Shown here: positions 42,164-51,497 of the stretch, piece by piece
Layout of the letters: each line of letters begins with the position of its first letter
Position numbering within the stretch: the first letter of the stretch is position 1
NCBI RefSeq assembly: GCF_003054555.1
Contig: NZ_CP026304.1
Coordinates: 3,472,001 to 3,536,000 of the forward strand
DNA: 64,000 nucleotides
Direction of reading: 5' to 3'
Source of the DNA: Streptomyces lunaelactis
GTDB taxonomy: Bacteria > Actinomycetota > Actinomycetes > Streptomycetales > Streptomycetaceae
Notes under the pieces: model-generated
What the model was told of the DNA's origin: nothing
Seen by the model: only the letters and a program-made list of their open reading frames with translations
The model's database searches: none
Made by a program: the position numbers and the translations under genes

Positions 42164-42787
42164 ATGGGGTTCTACGCCGAGCGAGTACTGCCGCGGATCA
42201 TCAACGCCGCCTGCGGCGTCAAGGCAGCCCAGCCGCTGCGACAGCGCGTATGCGCGGGCCTGACCGGCGACGTCGTCGAGATCGGATTCGGTACGGGGCA
42301 CAACGTGCCCTTCTACCCGGCGGGCGTCACCGGCGTGACCGCGGTTGAGCCCTCCGACCTGGGATGGAGACTCGCCGGCGAGCGCGTCAGGGCGGCGAGC
42401 GTCCCGGTGCGGCGCGCGGGGCTGGACGGTCAGTCGCTGCCCTTCGAGGACGACAGTTTTGACGCCGCCCTGTCCACCTGGACGCTGTGCACCATCCCCG
42501 ATGCCGGTGCCGCCCTGCGCGAGGTGCAGCGCGTCCTCAAGCCCGGTGGGACCCTGCACTTCCTCGAGCACGGGCTGGCCCCGGCGGAGGACGAGAACGT
42601 GCGCCGCTGGCAACATCGCCTCGAGCCCGTGAACAAGCGGCTCTTTGGTGGGTGTCACCTCACCCGGCCGCCCGTCGACATGCTGACGGCCGCGGGGTTC
42701 ACGATCACGGCACTCGACGTCTTCTATGAGGAGGGCACACCGAAGCCGATGGGCGCCGACTCCCTCGGCACCGCCCTGTCCCCGTAG
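42164..42787 (+). CDS. Class I SAM-dependent methyltransferase
   Basis: 207 aa from ATG 42164 (CGGAGG upstream). Rossmann methyltransferase: motif I VVEIGFGTGHNVPFYPAGVT, post-I VEPSD, motif with LPFEDDSFDAALSTWTLCTI and VQRVLKPGGTLHFLEHG. Similar to small Ubie/COQ5-like and phospholipid methyltransferases. Substrate unknown. 58 nt after the Fic gene, so possibly co-transcribed. Confidence 0.88.
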   Translation: MGFYAERVLPRIINAACGVKAAQPLRQRVCAGLTGDVVEIGFGTGHNVPFYPAGVTGVTAVEPSDLGWRLAGERVRAASVPVRRAGLDGQSLPFEDDSFDAALSTWTLCTIPDAGAALREVQRVLKPGGTLHFLEHGLAPAEDENVRRWQHRLEPVNKRLFGGCHLTRPPVDMLTAAGFTITALDVFYEEGTPKPMGADSLGTALSP

Positions 42788-42890
42788 GTCCTGTCCGACC
42801 GGTCAGGAATGGAGAAGCCTGACCGGGGATCCGGGCCGTAGCGTTCTCGGTGTCAGCCAAACGGCAGAAACCGAGCAAAGGGAACGCATC

Positions 42891-43232
42891 ATGTCCGACG
42901 GCATCGAGACGGTCATCTACCCGGTATCCGACCTGGCCCGGGCCAAGGCCCTGTACGGCACCCTGCTGGGGGTCGAGCCCTCGCAGGACGAGTCGTACTA
43001 CGTCGGCTTCGACGTCGCCGGCCAGGGCGTCGGCCTGGACCCCAACGGCCACAAGGGGGCGACGGGACCCGTCGTCTACTGGCGTGTCGCGGACATCGCG
43101 AGCAGCCTCAAGGCGCTCATCGACGACGGTGCGGAAACCCTGCAGGAGGTGCACGACGTCGGCGGCGGCAAGCTGATCGCTCTGGTGAAGGACGCCGACG
43201 GCAACGTCATCGGCCTCGCTCAGTCTGCCTGA
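42891..43232 (+). CDS. VOC-family (glyoxalase/bleomycin-resistance-like) protein
   Basis: 113 aa from ATG 42891, AAAGGGA upstream. YPVSDLARAKALYGTLLGVE and ALVKDADGNVIGLAQSA are the two ends of a VOC fold. Function unknown. Its intact C terminus lies 9 nt from the transposase gene stop, marking the left edge of the mobile-element island. Confidence 0.85.
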   Translation: MSDGIETVIYPVSDLARAKALYGTLLGVEPSQDESYYVGFDVAGQGVGLDPNGHKGATGPVVYWRVADIASSLKALIDDGAETLQEVHDVGGGKLIALVKDADGNVIGLAQSA

Positions 43233-43241
43233 GCTGGTTCT

Positions 43242-44741
43242 TTATGGTTTGAGTCGGTTTCGTTCGGTGATGCTCTCTGGTCGTTGCACGGTTTTACCTA
43301 CGTCGTAACGGGTGGCGGGCCGCCGGTTTTTCGAGCCAAGTGGCCTGCCAGGTCCGGGGGTTGAGCGTTTTGGCGCGCGGGCCGGGCAGTGCAGGTGCGG
43401 GCGGAGATTCCGAAACCCCCGGTGGACTCGGGCCGGGGTGAGTCGGCCGGGTTCGGCGGGCTTCTCCCACGGCCGCCGCAAGTCGGCGGCGGCCTCGCGC
43501 AGAAGGCGGATCTGGGTGTGGGCGGCGATGATCAGCCAGGTCCAGCGCTCGCCGGCCTTGGGGGTTCGCAGCTTCGGGCGGGTCCACCCGAGGGTCTGTT
43601 TCATCAGCCGGAAGGTGTGCTCCAGGTCGAAGCGCCTCAGGAATGCCTGCCAGCGCACGTCGACGTCCTCGCAGTTCAGGCCGGTGGCGGACGACCACAG
43701 CCAGAGCGGCAGCGGGTCTCCTCCACCGGGCAGCCGGTCGACCTGGAGGCGGATCAGTGTGCCCTCGATGATGGGGAGTTCGCCGGTGTGGTCGATCCAG
43801 GCGGAGCGGGTGGTCAGGCGCGGGTGGATACGGTCCCAGGCCATCGCGCGGGTGGTGCCGTATCGGTCGGTGACCTGCGTCGTGGCCGCGTCCGGCTCGC
43901 CCCAGGTGTCCGGCTTGGCGAAGCGGAACTCCTTGCCGTGCGTCGGCGGTCGCCCGCCCTGGGGGTAGGCCAGGGCGTACTCCTTGAGCGAGGGCGTCGG
44001 CCGTCGCATGACGCGGTCGGAGCGCATCCGTCCCAGCACCTCGACCGGGAGGCCGTTGAGGAGGTGGGCCATGCGTGGGGCGTCGTAGCCGGCGTCGAAG
44101 ACGATGAGGATGTCGCGGTCGCCGACGTGCCAGCGGCCCATCTCGATCAGGTCGGTGACCACCCGGCGGAGCTGGGAGGCGGTGGCCTCGACGACGTCGT
44201 CCTCGGGTCCGAGGCGGACGGCATCCAGGAGCTGGCACCAGGACGTCCGGCCTGATTCGAGGGCGGCGACGAACGAGTACGGCCAGCCGGGGATGAACTG
44301 GTCCGAGGACCGTCCGCTGCGGCCGTAGACGTGGCAGAACAGGCGATCCGCGCTGGTCGGCGCGTCGGGGCGGAGCCAGTTGCTGACGTCGACGGCCAGG
44401 ACCAGGCGCCCGTCGGCGGCCCGCGGCATCGGCAGACCGGCCAGCACCTGCCGCAACCGGGGTACGTCCACGTTCCCGTGGTTCAGCGCCTCGTACATCG
44501 CGCCGTGCCCACGCCGGTGCTCGGCCACCAGCGTCAGTTCCACCGGCGAGGTCACCGGGCCGTCCGCGCACAGCAACGCGTCCACGAGCTCGAACAGCTC
44601 GTCCCCGCGCACGGTCAGGCAGTCGAATAGTTCCTCCCGGAAGCGTGACGCTTGCGCGAACGCTTCCCCGGGACCGGCGTCAGGCAGCAGACTCACCTTC
44701 ACGGCCTTCGTCTCGATCGGTGCACCTTGGTCGGAGCACAT
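43242..44741 (-). mobile_element. Complete DDE transposase gene (Streptomyces IS)
   Basis: 499 aa from ATG 44741. DDE-type transposase of an uncharacterised Streptomyces family: LVLAVDVSNWLRPDAPTSAD (first Asp), ILIVFDAGYDAPRMAHLLNG (second Asp), FDLEHTFRLMKQTLGWTRPK (Glu), C-terminal basic tail with PGRPLGSKNRRPATRYDVGK. The same family is represented by fragments at 47103-47168 and 49721-50154. I could not identify terminal inverted repeats or a target duplication, so element limits are unknown; the gene itself looks intact. Confidence 0.85.
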
Positions 44742-44812
44742 GATCAGACGAAGGCGCCCCAGCGTCCCGCGAATGCTCAGCTGGGCTACCTAGTTCGATA
44801 CGCCGTTCGAAG

Positions 44813-45223
44813 TCAGTCAGGCAGCGCCACGGTGAGATCCACCTCGACGAGCTGTCCCGGAAAGCCCAGCTGGGCGACGCCCAAGAGCGTGCTGGCGGTG
44901 GTGAATGCCGGACCCAGGGCAGACTCGGTGAGCCGACGCCATGCGGCTCCGAGAATGTCCCTCTCATTGCTTCGCACGTAGATCACTGACCGCACCACAT
45001 GTTCAGGCTGGGCACTCACCGCTGCCAGGGCAGTGAGCGCGTTCGCGACAACCTGGTCGACCTGCGTCTCGAGGGAACCGCAACCGACGAGGTCACCATT
45101 CCGATCAAGCGGGCACTGCCCCGCCAGATAGGCGGTACGGCCTGCCTCCACCACGGTGATGTGGTGGTAGCCGGGTGTCTCATGCAGCTGCTCGGGGTTG
45201 ATGCGGGTGATCTTCTCAGTCAT
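44813..45223 (-). CDS. RidA/YjgF-family protein
   Basis: 136 aa from ATG 45223; the frame is open upstream but without initiation signals. RidA features: LHETPGYHHITVVEAGRTAY, LAGQCPLDRNGDLVGCGSLE, VRSVIYVRSN. The conserved Arg/Glu of active imine deaminases sits in VRSVIYVRSNERD. Removes reactive enamines/imines or acts as a related deaminase. Isolated between two insertion elements; promoter region near 45224-45297 is cut by an IS4-family insertion. Confidence 0.85.
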   Translation of the reverse strand: MTEKITRINPEQLHETPGYHHITVVEAGRTAYLAGQCPLDRNGDLVGCGSLETQVDQVVANALTALAAVSAQPEHVVRSVIYVRSNERDILGAAWRRLTESALGPAFTTASTLLGVAQLGFPGQLVEVDLTVALPD

Positions 45224-45307
45224 GTCAGCGAGTCTGACCAGCGTGGTGCCAGCACGCACCGCATTTTCCCCACCGGCAAGCACTCCGCAGCGACGTGAGG
45301 TTAAAGA

Positions 45308-46780
45308 CAATGCCGTTGACTTAGGTGTCTGGTTGGGGCGCTGTGGCTGGGATGACCTGCAGTGTTTCAGCGGGGCGTCGACGTGGCTGGGGTGGTCGTG
45401 GCCGGTCGGGGTGCCAGGCGAGGAAGCGGGACATCTTCCTCTTCGCTTGGCGGATCAGCACTCGAAGGCGACGTGGCGGATTGATTTCCTGGGCCAGTTC
45501 ACGGGCGAGGTTGGCTAGTTCGGCTGCGAGGTGGTGAGGGGGGAAAAGAGCCGGTGAACGTGGTGACGCTGCGGCGGGTTGCCCGCAGGGCTGCGACGAA
45601 GGAGAGCCGGTCGGGATCGAGGGGCTCGCTGCGGCTGACGGCCGCCGCATGCATCAGCACTCTCAGCCCGGTGTAGACGGCCAAGTGCGCGTAGACCTCC
45701 TGGAACACCAGCTCCGGGCTCTTGCTGGGCAGCACGGTGCGGGTGCCGATCTGGGTGGTCTTCAGCTCGGCGAGGGTGTTCTCCACCTCCCAACATTCGC
45801 CGTAGAGCGCCGCCAGCTCGCCGGCCGGTGCCCGGTCGGGGTTCATGAGGGTGGTGATGAGCCGGTAGGTCTCTCCCGGCTTCCGGCCGGGCACGTCCAG
45901 GGTGTACTCGATGACGCGCACACGGATGTCCTGCGGGGCGCGGACACTGCGGCCCTGGCCACCACGGACCGTGGACAGCCAGGAGCCGTCCGGGAGAGCC
46001 TCCTCGACGGGGAGTTTCCAGATGGCGGGGATGCGCCAGAGCAGGTCGGCGCCGGTGGCTGCCAGCAGCTGCCACAGATGAGCCCCGGGCAGACCGCGGT
46101 CGCCCAACACCAGCATCCCCGGCCCGAGGGAAGGAGCCAGGCCCTCGACCAGGACCCGTTCCTTGACCCGGTAGGAGTCGACGACCGCGTCCACGATCAC
46201 GTGAGTTCCGGCCTCGGCCAGGACAGCGAGACGAACCAGCGGATAGCCGGTCGGCCCCTTGCCCGGCCTGGCCCGAACCCGCCCCAGCGCCGTCTCGTTC
46301 GCAGCGGTGTCGGCCACCGCGAGCGTGGTGCCGTCGACCGCCATCACCCGGAGCCCCCGCCAGAACGCACCTGGAGTCCGCTCGTCCGCCACCGCCGCAC
46401 CGGCGTGCACCAGCAGTTCCCGGAACGGTTCCGCCCCCAGTTTCCGGCGGGCGCGGAAGACCGCGGCCTTGTCCGGCACCCGCCACGATCCCCAGCCGCC
46501 TTCGTGCCGGGCCGGCTCCGCGAGCAGACGTAACACCTCGCGATAGGGCTCAGGGCAGAACAACGCCCTGGCCAGCATGAAGTACACCATCAGCCGCGGA
46601 GGCAGCAGCCGCTGGCGCACCTCATGGTCTTGAGTCTTCGCGAGCACCGCATCCACGAGCTCCGGCGGGAACACCTGAGTCAGATCCCCGAGCGCCACAC
46701 GATCGACCAGCCGAGCAGCCACGGAACACCACCCCTGGTATCCGTTGAACTGCTAACTCAGCCCAAAGTCAACGGCATTG
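45308..46780 (-). mobile_element. IS4-family insertion sequence with 10-bp target duplication
   Basis: Ends are perfectly placed: left inverted repeat CAATGCCGTTGACTTAGG (45308-45325) matches the complement of the right end (CCCAAAGTCAACGGCATTG, ending 46780) over at least 15 bp. The 10-bp direct repeat AGGTTAAAGA occurs on both sides (45298-45307 and 46781-46790), the duplication size usual for IS4-type elements. Length 1473 bp. The intact duplication implies a recent insertion. Confidence 0.95.
45321..46722 (-). pseudogene. IS4-family transposase, one frameshift in a G6/C6 run
   Basis: GTG 46722. N-terminal DDE parts LRVMAVDGTTLAVADTAANE, MLVLGDRGLPGAHLWQLLAA and YGECWEVENTLAELKTTQIG (Glu) are in one frame up to a stop at 45499. 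The true C terminus, ELANLARELAQEINPPRRLR then KRKMSRFLAWHPDRP, lies in another frame and ends at 45321, 13 nt from the inverted repeat. The switch falls in TTTTCCCCCCTC at 45538-45543: removing one C restores a 466-aa protein. It is either an inactivating indel, a homopolymer error, or programmed +1 frameshifting. Confidence 0.85.
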
Positions 46781-46790
46781 AGGTTAAAGA

Positions 46791-47102
46791 ACAAGCTGAG
46801 AAGCTGTTTCGGGTCCTGACATGACAAGTTGAGTGGTCTCTCCGCGCAGGTCAGGAGGCATCGGCGGACGGTGTCCCCGGTCGGTGGTGTCCGACTGAGG
46901 CTGGTCGTGGTCAGGCGCCGCGAGGTCGGGCCGCGGTTGTGCCGTGGGTGCGGGGATCCGTTGACGCCGTAGGTGAAGGCGACTTGCTGCTGCGGTGCCA
47001 CCCGCTGCTGGTGTGGGTGACCCTCGTGAAGCCCCTCCTGGGACATAGCGATGCTTCTGAATTTGCGGACGATCCTGCGATCACTCCAAAGAGTGACCAC
47101 GC
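46791..47102. other. Mosaic of element remnants, no intact gene
   Basis: No ORF with a ribosome-binding site. A sequence beginning ACAAGCTGAG right after the target duplication resembles the flank of other insertion ends in the area, and minus-strand coding-like stretches (VTLWSDRRIVRKFRSIAMSQ) suggest a decayed gene. Boundaries are uncertain. Confidence 0.35.
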
Positions 47103-47168
47103 GGCCAGGCACGATGTTAAGGAGCGGAGGAACGCCCGCCAGCGCAGGTCGACGTCCGCGGCGGTCAT
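47103..47168 (-). mobile_element. Short transposase fragment
   Basis: Minus-strand codons read AADVDLRWRAFLRS, matching the DVDVRWQAFLRR block of the complete transposase at 43242. The 33-nt core is identical to the start of the fragment at 49721-50154. Only this block survives. Confidence 0.65.
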
Positions 47169-47228
47169 CCCGGTGCGCCCGGTGCTGGCTGCCGGCCGGC
47201 ACCGCGCAGTGAGCGCCGGCGCGGCCGA

Positions 47229-47384
47229 CTACTCCGGCCCGACCTCCACGATCCGGACGTCCTCGGCGATCGGGTCCTCCGCCACCCTGGCCCGATAGCG
47301 CTCGGCGCCGGCCAGGTCGTAGGTGTCGTACGACGCCAACGGGCTGCCCTCGTAGGTCCACTCCACGCGGTACCGCTCCGCCAC
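47229..47384 (-). CDS. Small hypothetical protein, 51 aa
   Basis: GTG 47384 with GGGAGGG 8 nt upstream; ends TAG 47229. Product MAERYRVEWTYEGSPLASYD... then an acidic tail ending VEVGPE: no membrane segment. Family not recognised; small proteins of this style are common in Streptomyces mobile regions. It is transcribed away from the frameshifted gene at 47478, so the 93-nt gap may hold a shared promoter. Confidence 0.55.
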   Translation of the reverse strand: MAERYRVEWTYEGSPLASYDTYDLAGAERYRARVAEDPIAEDVRIVEVGPE

Positions 47385-47477
47385 CCGACTGCCCTCCCAC
47401 TCGCTCCGCCCGCCGGAGCAGTGTCCGACCCGGACCGTACCCTGACCGTCGTCCGCACCACACAGGAGGTACGCCCC

Positions 47478-47695
47478 GTGAATCCCACGACCGCCCGCTT
47501 CATCACGTCCGCCACGGCCCTGCCGGCCGAAGCACTCGCGGTGCTGTACGAGGAGTTCCTGGAGCGGTGGCGGCACGGGTGTCCGCCTCGGAGAACTCCG
47601 CGATCGACCACGCTGTCAGATCGGCGCTGCTCCCGCGTGCCGATGAACTGGAGCAGGTCCGCAAGGGTCTTCACACGGTCGGCGCGTCCGCCTGA
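47478..47695 (+). pseudogene. Small hypothetical protein, frameshifted
   Basis: GTG 47478, 7 nt after GGAGGT. The first frame reads MNPTTARFITSATALPAEAL and FLERWRH; the following coding sequence SASENSAIDHAVRSALLPRA ... LHTVGASA lies in the -1 frame and stops at 47693-47695. One lost G in the GGG near 47575 explains it; restored length ~72 aa. Soluble, Ala/Leu-rich, no recognised family. Divergent from the 51-aa gene, together perhaps a small-gene pair. Confidence 0.55.
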
Positions 47696-47714
47696 CGCCA
47701 TCGCCGCACGGGCC

Positions 47715-47810
47715 GTGCACAAGCGCGTGAAACTGACCAAGGATCAGTACCGCGCGCTCCTCGACCCGTTCACCGCCGCCAGCGTCCCCGTGCCCGACCG
47801 GGACAACTAA
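47715..47810 (+). other. Coding-like tail, 31 codons
   Basis: An open stretch from GTG 47715 to TAA 47810 reads VHKRVKLTKDQYRALLDPFT then AASVPVPDRDN and looks like a protein C terminus. No ribosome-binding site is visible. It may be the end of a decayed gene. Confidence 0.25.
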
Positions 47811-47848
47811 GCCGTCTCTTTTCCGATCATCCGATCGCCGGTCCGGTC

Positions 47849-47936
47849 GTGTCATTGACTGACGCGCAGTGGGCGAGGATCGAGTCGTTGCTGCCGGACC
47901 GGACACCTCGGCGGGATGGGCGGTGGCGGGATCACG
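47849..47936 (+). mobile_element. IS5-family transposase N-terminal fragment
   Basis: From GTG 47849 the sequence reads MSLTDAQWARIESLLPDRTP then RRDGRWRDHE, the classic start of IS5-type transposases, then loses similarity. Truncated to about 30 codons. Confidence 0.8.
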
Positions 47937-47979
47937 AATGCCTACCGCCGGTCGGTGTCCATCGCCTGTTCCAGAGGGG

Positions 47980-48230
47980 GAGCGAGGGCGGAGAGCACTC
48001 ACGGCCTCACCTACGTACCGGTAGACCGTGGCGACGCCGATGCCGAAGCCCGCGGCGAACTGCGCGTAGGTCTCACTGCGGCGCAGGTGGGCCAGGGCGA
48101 GCGGGGCCTGACAGCCGGCCGGCAGACGCCGCCAGCGAGTGCCGATCTTACGGCGCCGCACGATGAGTTGCCTGGTCAGGTAGCGCAAGGTGCGGCTGGA
48201 CAGATCGATGGAGGACGGGTAGATAAGCAC
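47980..48230 (-). mobile_element. Second transposase N-terminal fragment, head-on
   Basis: From GTG 48230: LIYPSSIDLSSRTLRYLTRQ, RRKIGTRWRRLPAGCQAPLA, then a helix-turn-helix, TYAQFAAGFGIGVATVYRYV. This is the N-terminal region of a different IS5-superfamily transposase, cut after EAVSAL. It points at the fragment at 47849, so two truncated elements collided here. Confidence 0.75.
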
Positions 48231-48376
48231 ACGGAGCCCCTCATCGACACGGCGACTTGTTCGAGAACCCATCTACCAGGGGCTTCGCTGCACTGTCAGC
48301 TCAACTGGCAGGCTCACGCGACAGGTTGCGAACGGTCACCGGTGCGGGGATCGGAAACGCCATGGCACGCCCGGGC

Positions 48377-48722
48377 CTACCGGGGAGTGGTGAAGCGGGC
48401 CCGCCACAGGTCGCGGAGCAACACGATCTCGGCCATGTGGTGGATGAATTCGAGGTTGGCCCCCACAGCACGCTGATAAACGGGTCGTCGGGGTCGGAGC
48501 CGTACGGGTACGGCGAGAAGCCGACCGTGTCGAGCTGCTCGTCGGTGACGGCGGCGACTCTGTCGCGCCAGCGGTCGATCAGCGTCCAGAACTGCTCGAG
48601 GGCCGAGGCGACAGAGGGGCTGAAGTCGACCAGCAGCTTCGGCTCCTGCCGCCGTTCACCGAAGGTCCACTCCCATCAGCCCGCGAAGCAGAAGTGCAGA
48701 TCCGCCATCAGAGTGTCCACAC
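48377..48722 (-). pseudogene. Decayed DinB-family gene
   Basis: Minus-strand reading gives DinB-like sequence in two frames: LLVDFSPSVASALEQFWTLI, VAAVTDEQLDTVGFSPYPYG, SDPDDPFISVLWG, then after a frame change LEFIHHMAEIVLLRDLWRAR with the DinB helix His. There is an in-frame TGA at the N-terminal side (FCFAG*WEWTFGERRQEP). One stop and one frameshift mean it is not functional. Confidence 0.65.
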
Positions 48723-48735
48723 CGCAGGGGTCACC

Positions 48736-49605
48736 TCACGCGCCCGCACCCCCACCCGAGGGGTCGAACTTCTCGATGGGGGTACGCACGCCGTCGCGGA
48801 ACGCACCGAGCCCGGCATCGAAGTCGACCGCAGGGCCGACGAACAACGCCGACTCGTCGGGTGCGACGTAGATCTTGCCGCCGCCGCGCACGGCGTGGAC
48901 GAGGCAGACCCCGAGTCCGCCCGGCAGTTCCACGATGTTCACGACCGGATCGGTCGTGAACATCGCGAACAGGTTGCGCCCCACCTCGACGAGCCGATCG
49001 GTGCCGCCGGTGACCGCGGTCGCGCCATCGGCGGCCGCCGCGACCGGCAGGAGCCGGCGCACCTGGGGCTGCCCGGCGAGCTGCGCGATGACCGCGAGAT
49101 GCTCGTAGAGACCGCCGAGCTGCAGGTGGTCGAGATTGCTCGACCCACCGAGGGCGAGGAGCGGCACGTAGCCGAAGCACTGCTCCAAGCCGGGTACGCC
49201 ATCGCGATCGCGGGCGGCCGGGTAGGGCTGCCACTCCCATCCGACGTCGCGCTGAGCCGGGTCCTCGATGAGGCCGACGATCTCGTCGAACGAGCGTCTC
49301 TCGACGATGTCGATCGCCCCGAATCGCGACTTCACCACGAGGTAGAGCCCGTTGACCGAGACGACGGCATCGGCGAGGGCGGTGGTGAACAGCACCGTCG
49401 ACCCCTCGGGCAGGCTGAGCACACCCTTGAACATCGACGCGGCGCGGGCGGGGTCGACCACACGGAAGTAGCCGTCGTCGCCGACGAAGCCGGCGCCCTG
49501 CGCGCGCCACAGCTCCACGACGCCGTCGGGCACCTGCCCCGCGAATTGCGTGATCGTCTCCTCGGATATCGGCGCGACCGGGTCGAAAGTTCGGAACGTC
49601 GTCAT
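48736..49605 (-). CDS. GAD-like/Tdi1 (DUF1851) immunity-family protein
   Basis: 289 aa from ATG 49605; GGAAGG 5 nt upstream. N-terminal GAD-like domain (VVELWRAQGAGFVGDDGYFR, VVKSRFGAIDIVERRSFDEI) and a DUF1851/Tdi1-type domain (CFGYVPLLALGGSSNLDHLQ, LYEHLAVIAQLAG). An extra ~85-aa C-terminal part follows. DUF1851 proteins include immunity proteins to type VI and other polymorphic toxins. No toxin gene is next to it; both flanks are mobile-element debris and a dead DinB gene, so it looks like an orphan immunity gene left by rearrangement or transfer. Confidence 0.75.
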   Translation of the reverse strand: MTTFRTFDPVAPISEETITQFAGQVPDGVVELWRAQGAGFVGDDGYFRVVDPARAASMFKGVLSLPEGSTVLFTTALADAVVSVNGLYLVVKSRFGAIDIVERRSFDEIVGLIEDPAQRDVGWEWQPYPAARDRDGVPGLEQCFGYVPLLALGGSSNLDHLQLGGLYEHLAVIAQLAGQPQVRRLLPVAAAADGATAVTGGTDRLVEVGRNLFAMFTTDPVVNIVELPGGLGVCLVHAVRGGGKIYVAPDESALFVGPAVDFDAGLGAFRDGVRTPIEKFDPSGGGAGA

Positions 49606-49720
49606 GCGGGCCTTCCCGGTCTCTTGGATGCGACCCCAGTTCAGCTCGATGCCGCGACGGAAGTCGCACGGTTCGACGGCCAGGCCACCCCGCCGAATTC
49701 TACCGAGCGGCATGGGCCGC

Positions 49721-50154
49721 GGAATGACGTCGACCTGCGCTGGCGGGCGTTCCTCCGCAGATTCGATCTTGAGCACACATTCCGCCTGTTCAAACAGACC
49801 CTCGGCTGGACCCGACCACGCCTGCGCGAACCGCTGGCAGCGGACCGCTGGACCTGGCTCGTCATCACCGCCCACACCCAACTCCGCCTCGCCGCCCCGC
49901 TCGCCTCCGACCTGCGCAAACCCTGGGAGAAGGCCACCCGCCCCGGCGTCGCTCTCACTCCGACCCGGGTCCGGCGCGGGTTCAGACACATCCGCCCACA
50001 CCTGGCCTGCCCGGCCCGCGTGCCCAAACCCAGCCGCCCCGGCCCCGGACGCCCGCCCGGCTCCAGGAACCGACATCCCGCCACCCGCCACGACGTGGGC
50101 AAAACCGTGAAACGAGCCAGCACCCTCTACGAACGAGACCAAGCCAGACGTTAA
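49721..50154 (+). pseudogene. Transposase C-terminal fragment
   Basis: Starts abruptly at NDVDLRWRAFLRRFDLEHTF and runs RLFKQTLGWTRPRLREPLAA through TRHDVGKTVKRASTLYERDQ to TAA 50154. It corresponds to roughly the last 145 residues, including the catalytic Glu, of the complete transposase at 43242-44741 but in opposite orientation. No start or N-terminal two-thirds. The following 50155-50239 shows no feature. Confidence 0.85.
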
Positions 50155-50239
50155 GGATCAATGAGGCTGCCCGGCTGCCGAGGCTGGCGGGTCACCCGGC
50201 GAGGTCCTTCGCCGGCTTCCTGAGGGAGCACCCGGGCGG

Positions 50240-51412
50240 TTACCGGCACCTCTTGCCCTGACGCCACACGTCCGAGACGAGCGGTACGCCCGGGCGGTAG
50301 GCCAGGTGGACATGGCTCGGGGCGTCCAGCAGGGCGAGGTCCGCGCGGGCGCCGGGCGTGATGCGGCCGATGTCGGTGCGGCGCAGGGCCGCCGCGCCGC
50401 CGGCCGTCGCGGACCAGATCGCCTCGTCCGGGGTCATCTTCATGTCGCGTACGGCGAGGGCGATACAGAACGGCACGGAGGACGTGAAGGACGAGCCCGG
50501 GTTGCAGTCCGTGGAGAGCGCGACGGTCACGCCCGCGTCGAGGAGGCGACGGGCGTCGGGCCACTCGGCGCGGGTCGAGAACTCCGCGCCGGGCAGGAGC
50601 GTGGCGACGGTCGCGCCGCTCGCGAGGGCGTCGACGTCCTGCTGCGTGAGATGGGTGCAGTGGTCGGCGCTGGCCGCGTCGAGCTCGACGGCGAGCTGCA
50701 CGCCGGGGCCGTAGCTCAGCTGGTTGGCGTGCACGCGCGGGTGCAGACCCTTCGCCTTGCCGGCGGTCAGGATCGCGCGGGCCTGGTCACCGTCGAAGGC
50801 ACCCTTCTCGCAGAAGACGTCGACCCAACGGGCGTACGGGGCGCAGGCGTCGAGCATCTCGCCGGTGACGAGGGCGACGTAGCCGGCGGGGTCGTCGGCG
50901 TAGTCCGGCGGGACGATGTGCGCGCCGAGGTAGGTGACCTCGTCGGTGTGCTGTGCGGCGATACGCAGGGCACGGGCCTCGTCCTCGACGGTCAGCCCGT
51001 AGCCGGACTTGGTCTCGAAGGTGGTGGTGCCCTGGCGGAGGGCCTCGCGGAGGTAGTGCGTGAGGTTCGCTTCGAGCGCCTCCTCGGTGGCGGCGCGGGT
51101 GGCGGCGACGGTGGTACGGATGCCGCCGGCGGAGTAGGCGCGGCCGGACATGCGGGCGTTGAACTCCTGGGTGCGGTCGCCCGCGAAGACGAGGTGGGAG
51201 TGGGAGTCGACGAACCCGGGGATGCCGGCGCGACCGCCCGCGTCGACGGTGTCGTCGGCGGCGGGGGCGTTTGCGGTGGGGCCGACCCAGGCGATGCGGT
51301 CGCCGTCGATGACGATGGCGGCGTCGCGGAGGAGGCCGAGGGGGGACTCGTCGCCGAGGGCGGGGTCGTTGGTGACGAGGCTGCCGATGTTGGTGATGGC
51401 GGTGGTGGTCAT
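50240..51412 (-). CDS. hutI: Imidazolonepropionase
   Basis: 390 aa from ATG 51412. Amidohydrolase with [20 protein letters not shown] (metal HxH), [40 protein letters not shown], and [12 protein letters not shown]. Opens imidazolonepropionate to formimidoylglutamate, third step of histidine degradation. Last gene in the hut direction of transcription; a repeat copy separates it from hutF. Confidence 0.95.
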   Translation of the reverse strand: MTTTAITNIGSLVTNDPALGDESPLGLLRDAAIVIDGDRIAWVGPTANAPAADDTVDAGGRAGIPGFVDSHSHLVFAGDRTQEFNARMSGRAYSAGGIRTTVAATRAATEEALEANLTHYLREALRQGTTTFETKSGYGLTVEDEARALRIAAQHTDEVTYLGAHIVPPDYADDPAGYVALVTGEMLDACAPYARWVDVFCEKGAFDGDQARAILTAGKAKGLHPRVHANQLSYGPGVQLAVELDAASADHCTHLTQQDVDALASGATVATLLPGAEFSTRAEWPDARRLLDAGVTVALSTDCNPGSSFTSSVPFCIALAVRDMKMTPDEAIWSATAGGAAALRRTDIGRITPGARADLALLDAPSHVHLAYRPGVPLVSDVWRQGKRCR

Positions 51413-51461
51413 GGGTCCTCTTCACTGGCATGTGAGCGCGGCGCGGGGTCCGGGTGCGGGG

Positions 51462-51497
51462 GGCGATTGAGGCGCGGGGTCCGGGGCGGAGCCCCGG
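51462..51497 (+). repeat. Dispersed repeat, copy 2 (5' shortened)
   Basis: GATTGAGGCGCGGGGTCCGG then GGCGGAGCCCCGG, matching the shared core of the four-copy repeat but lacking the CCGGCGTT start. It lies in the hutF-hutI spacer and provides a 7-bp hairpin within the operon. Confidence 0.75.

Noticed and set aside
43233..43300. Terminal inverted repeats of the complete transposase element
   Set aside because: Candidate ends near 43230 and 44777 share only short CAGCTGG-like words in the wrong orientation; no matching repeat or target duplication could be confirmed.
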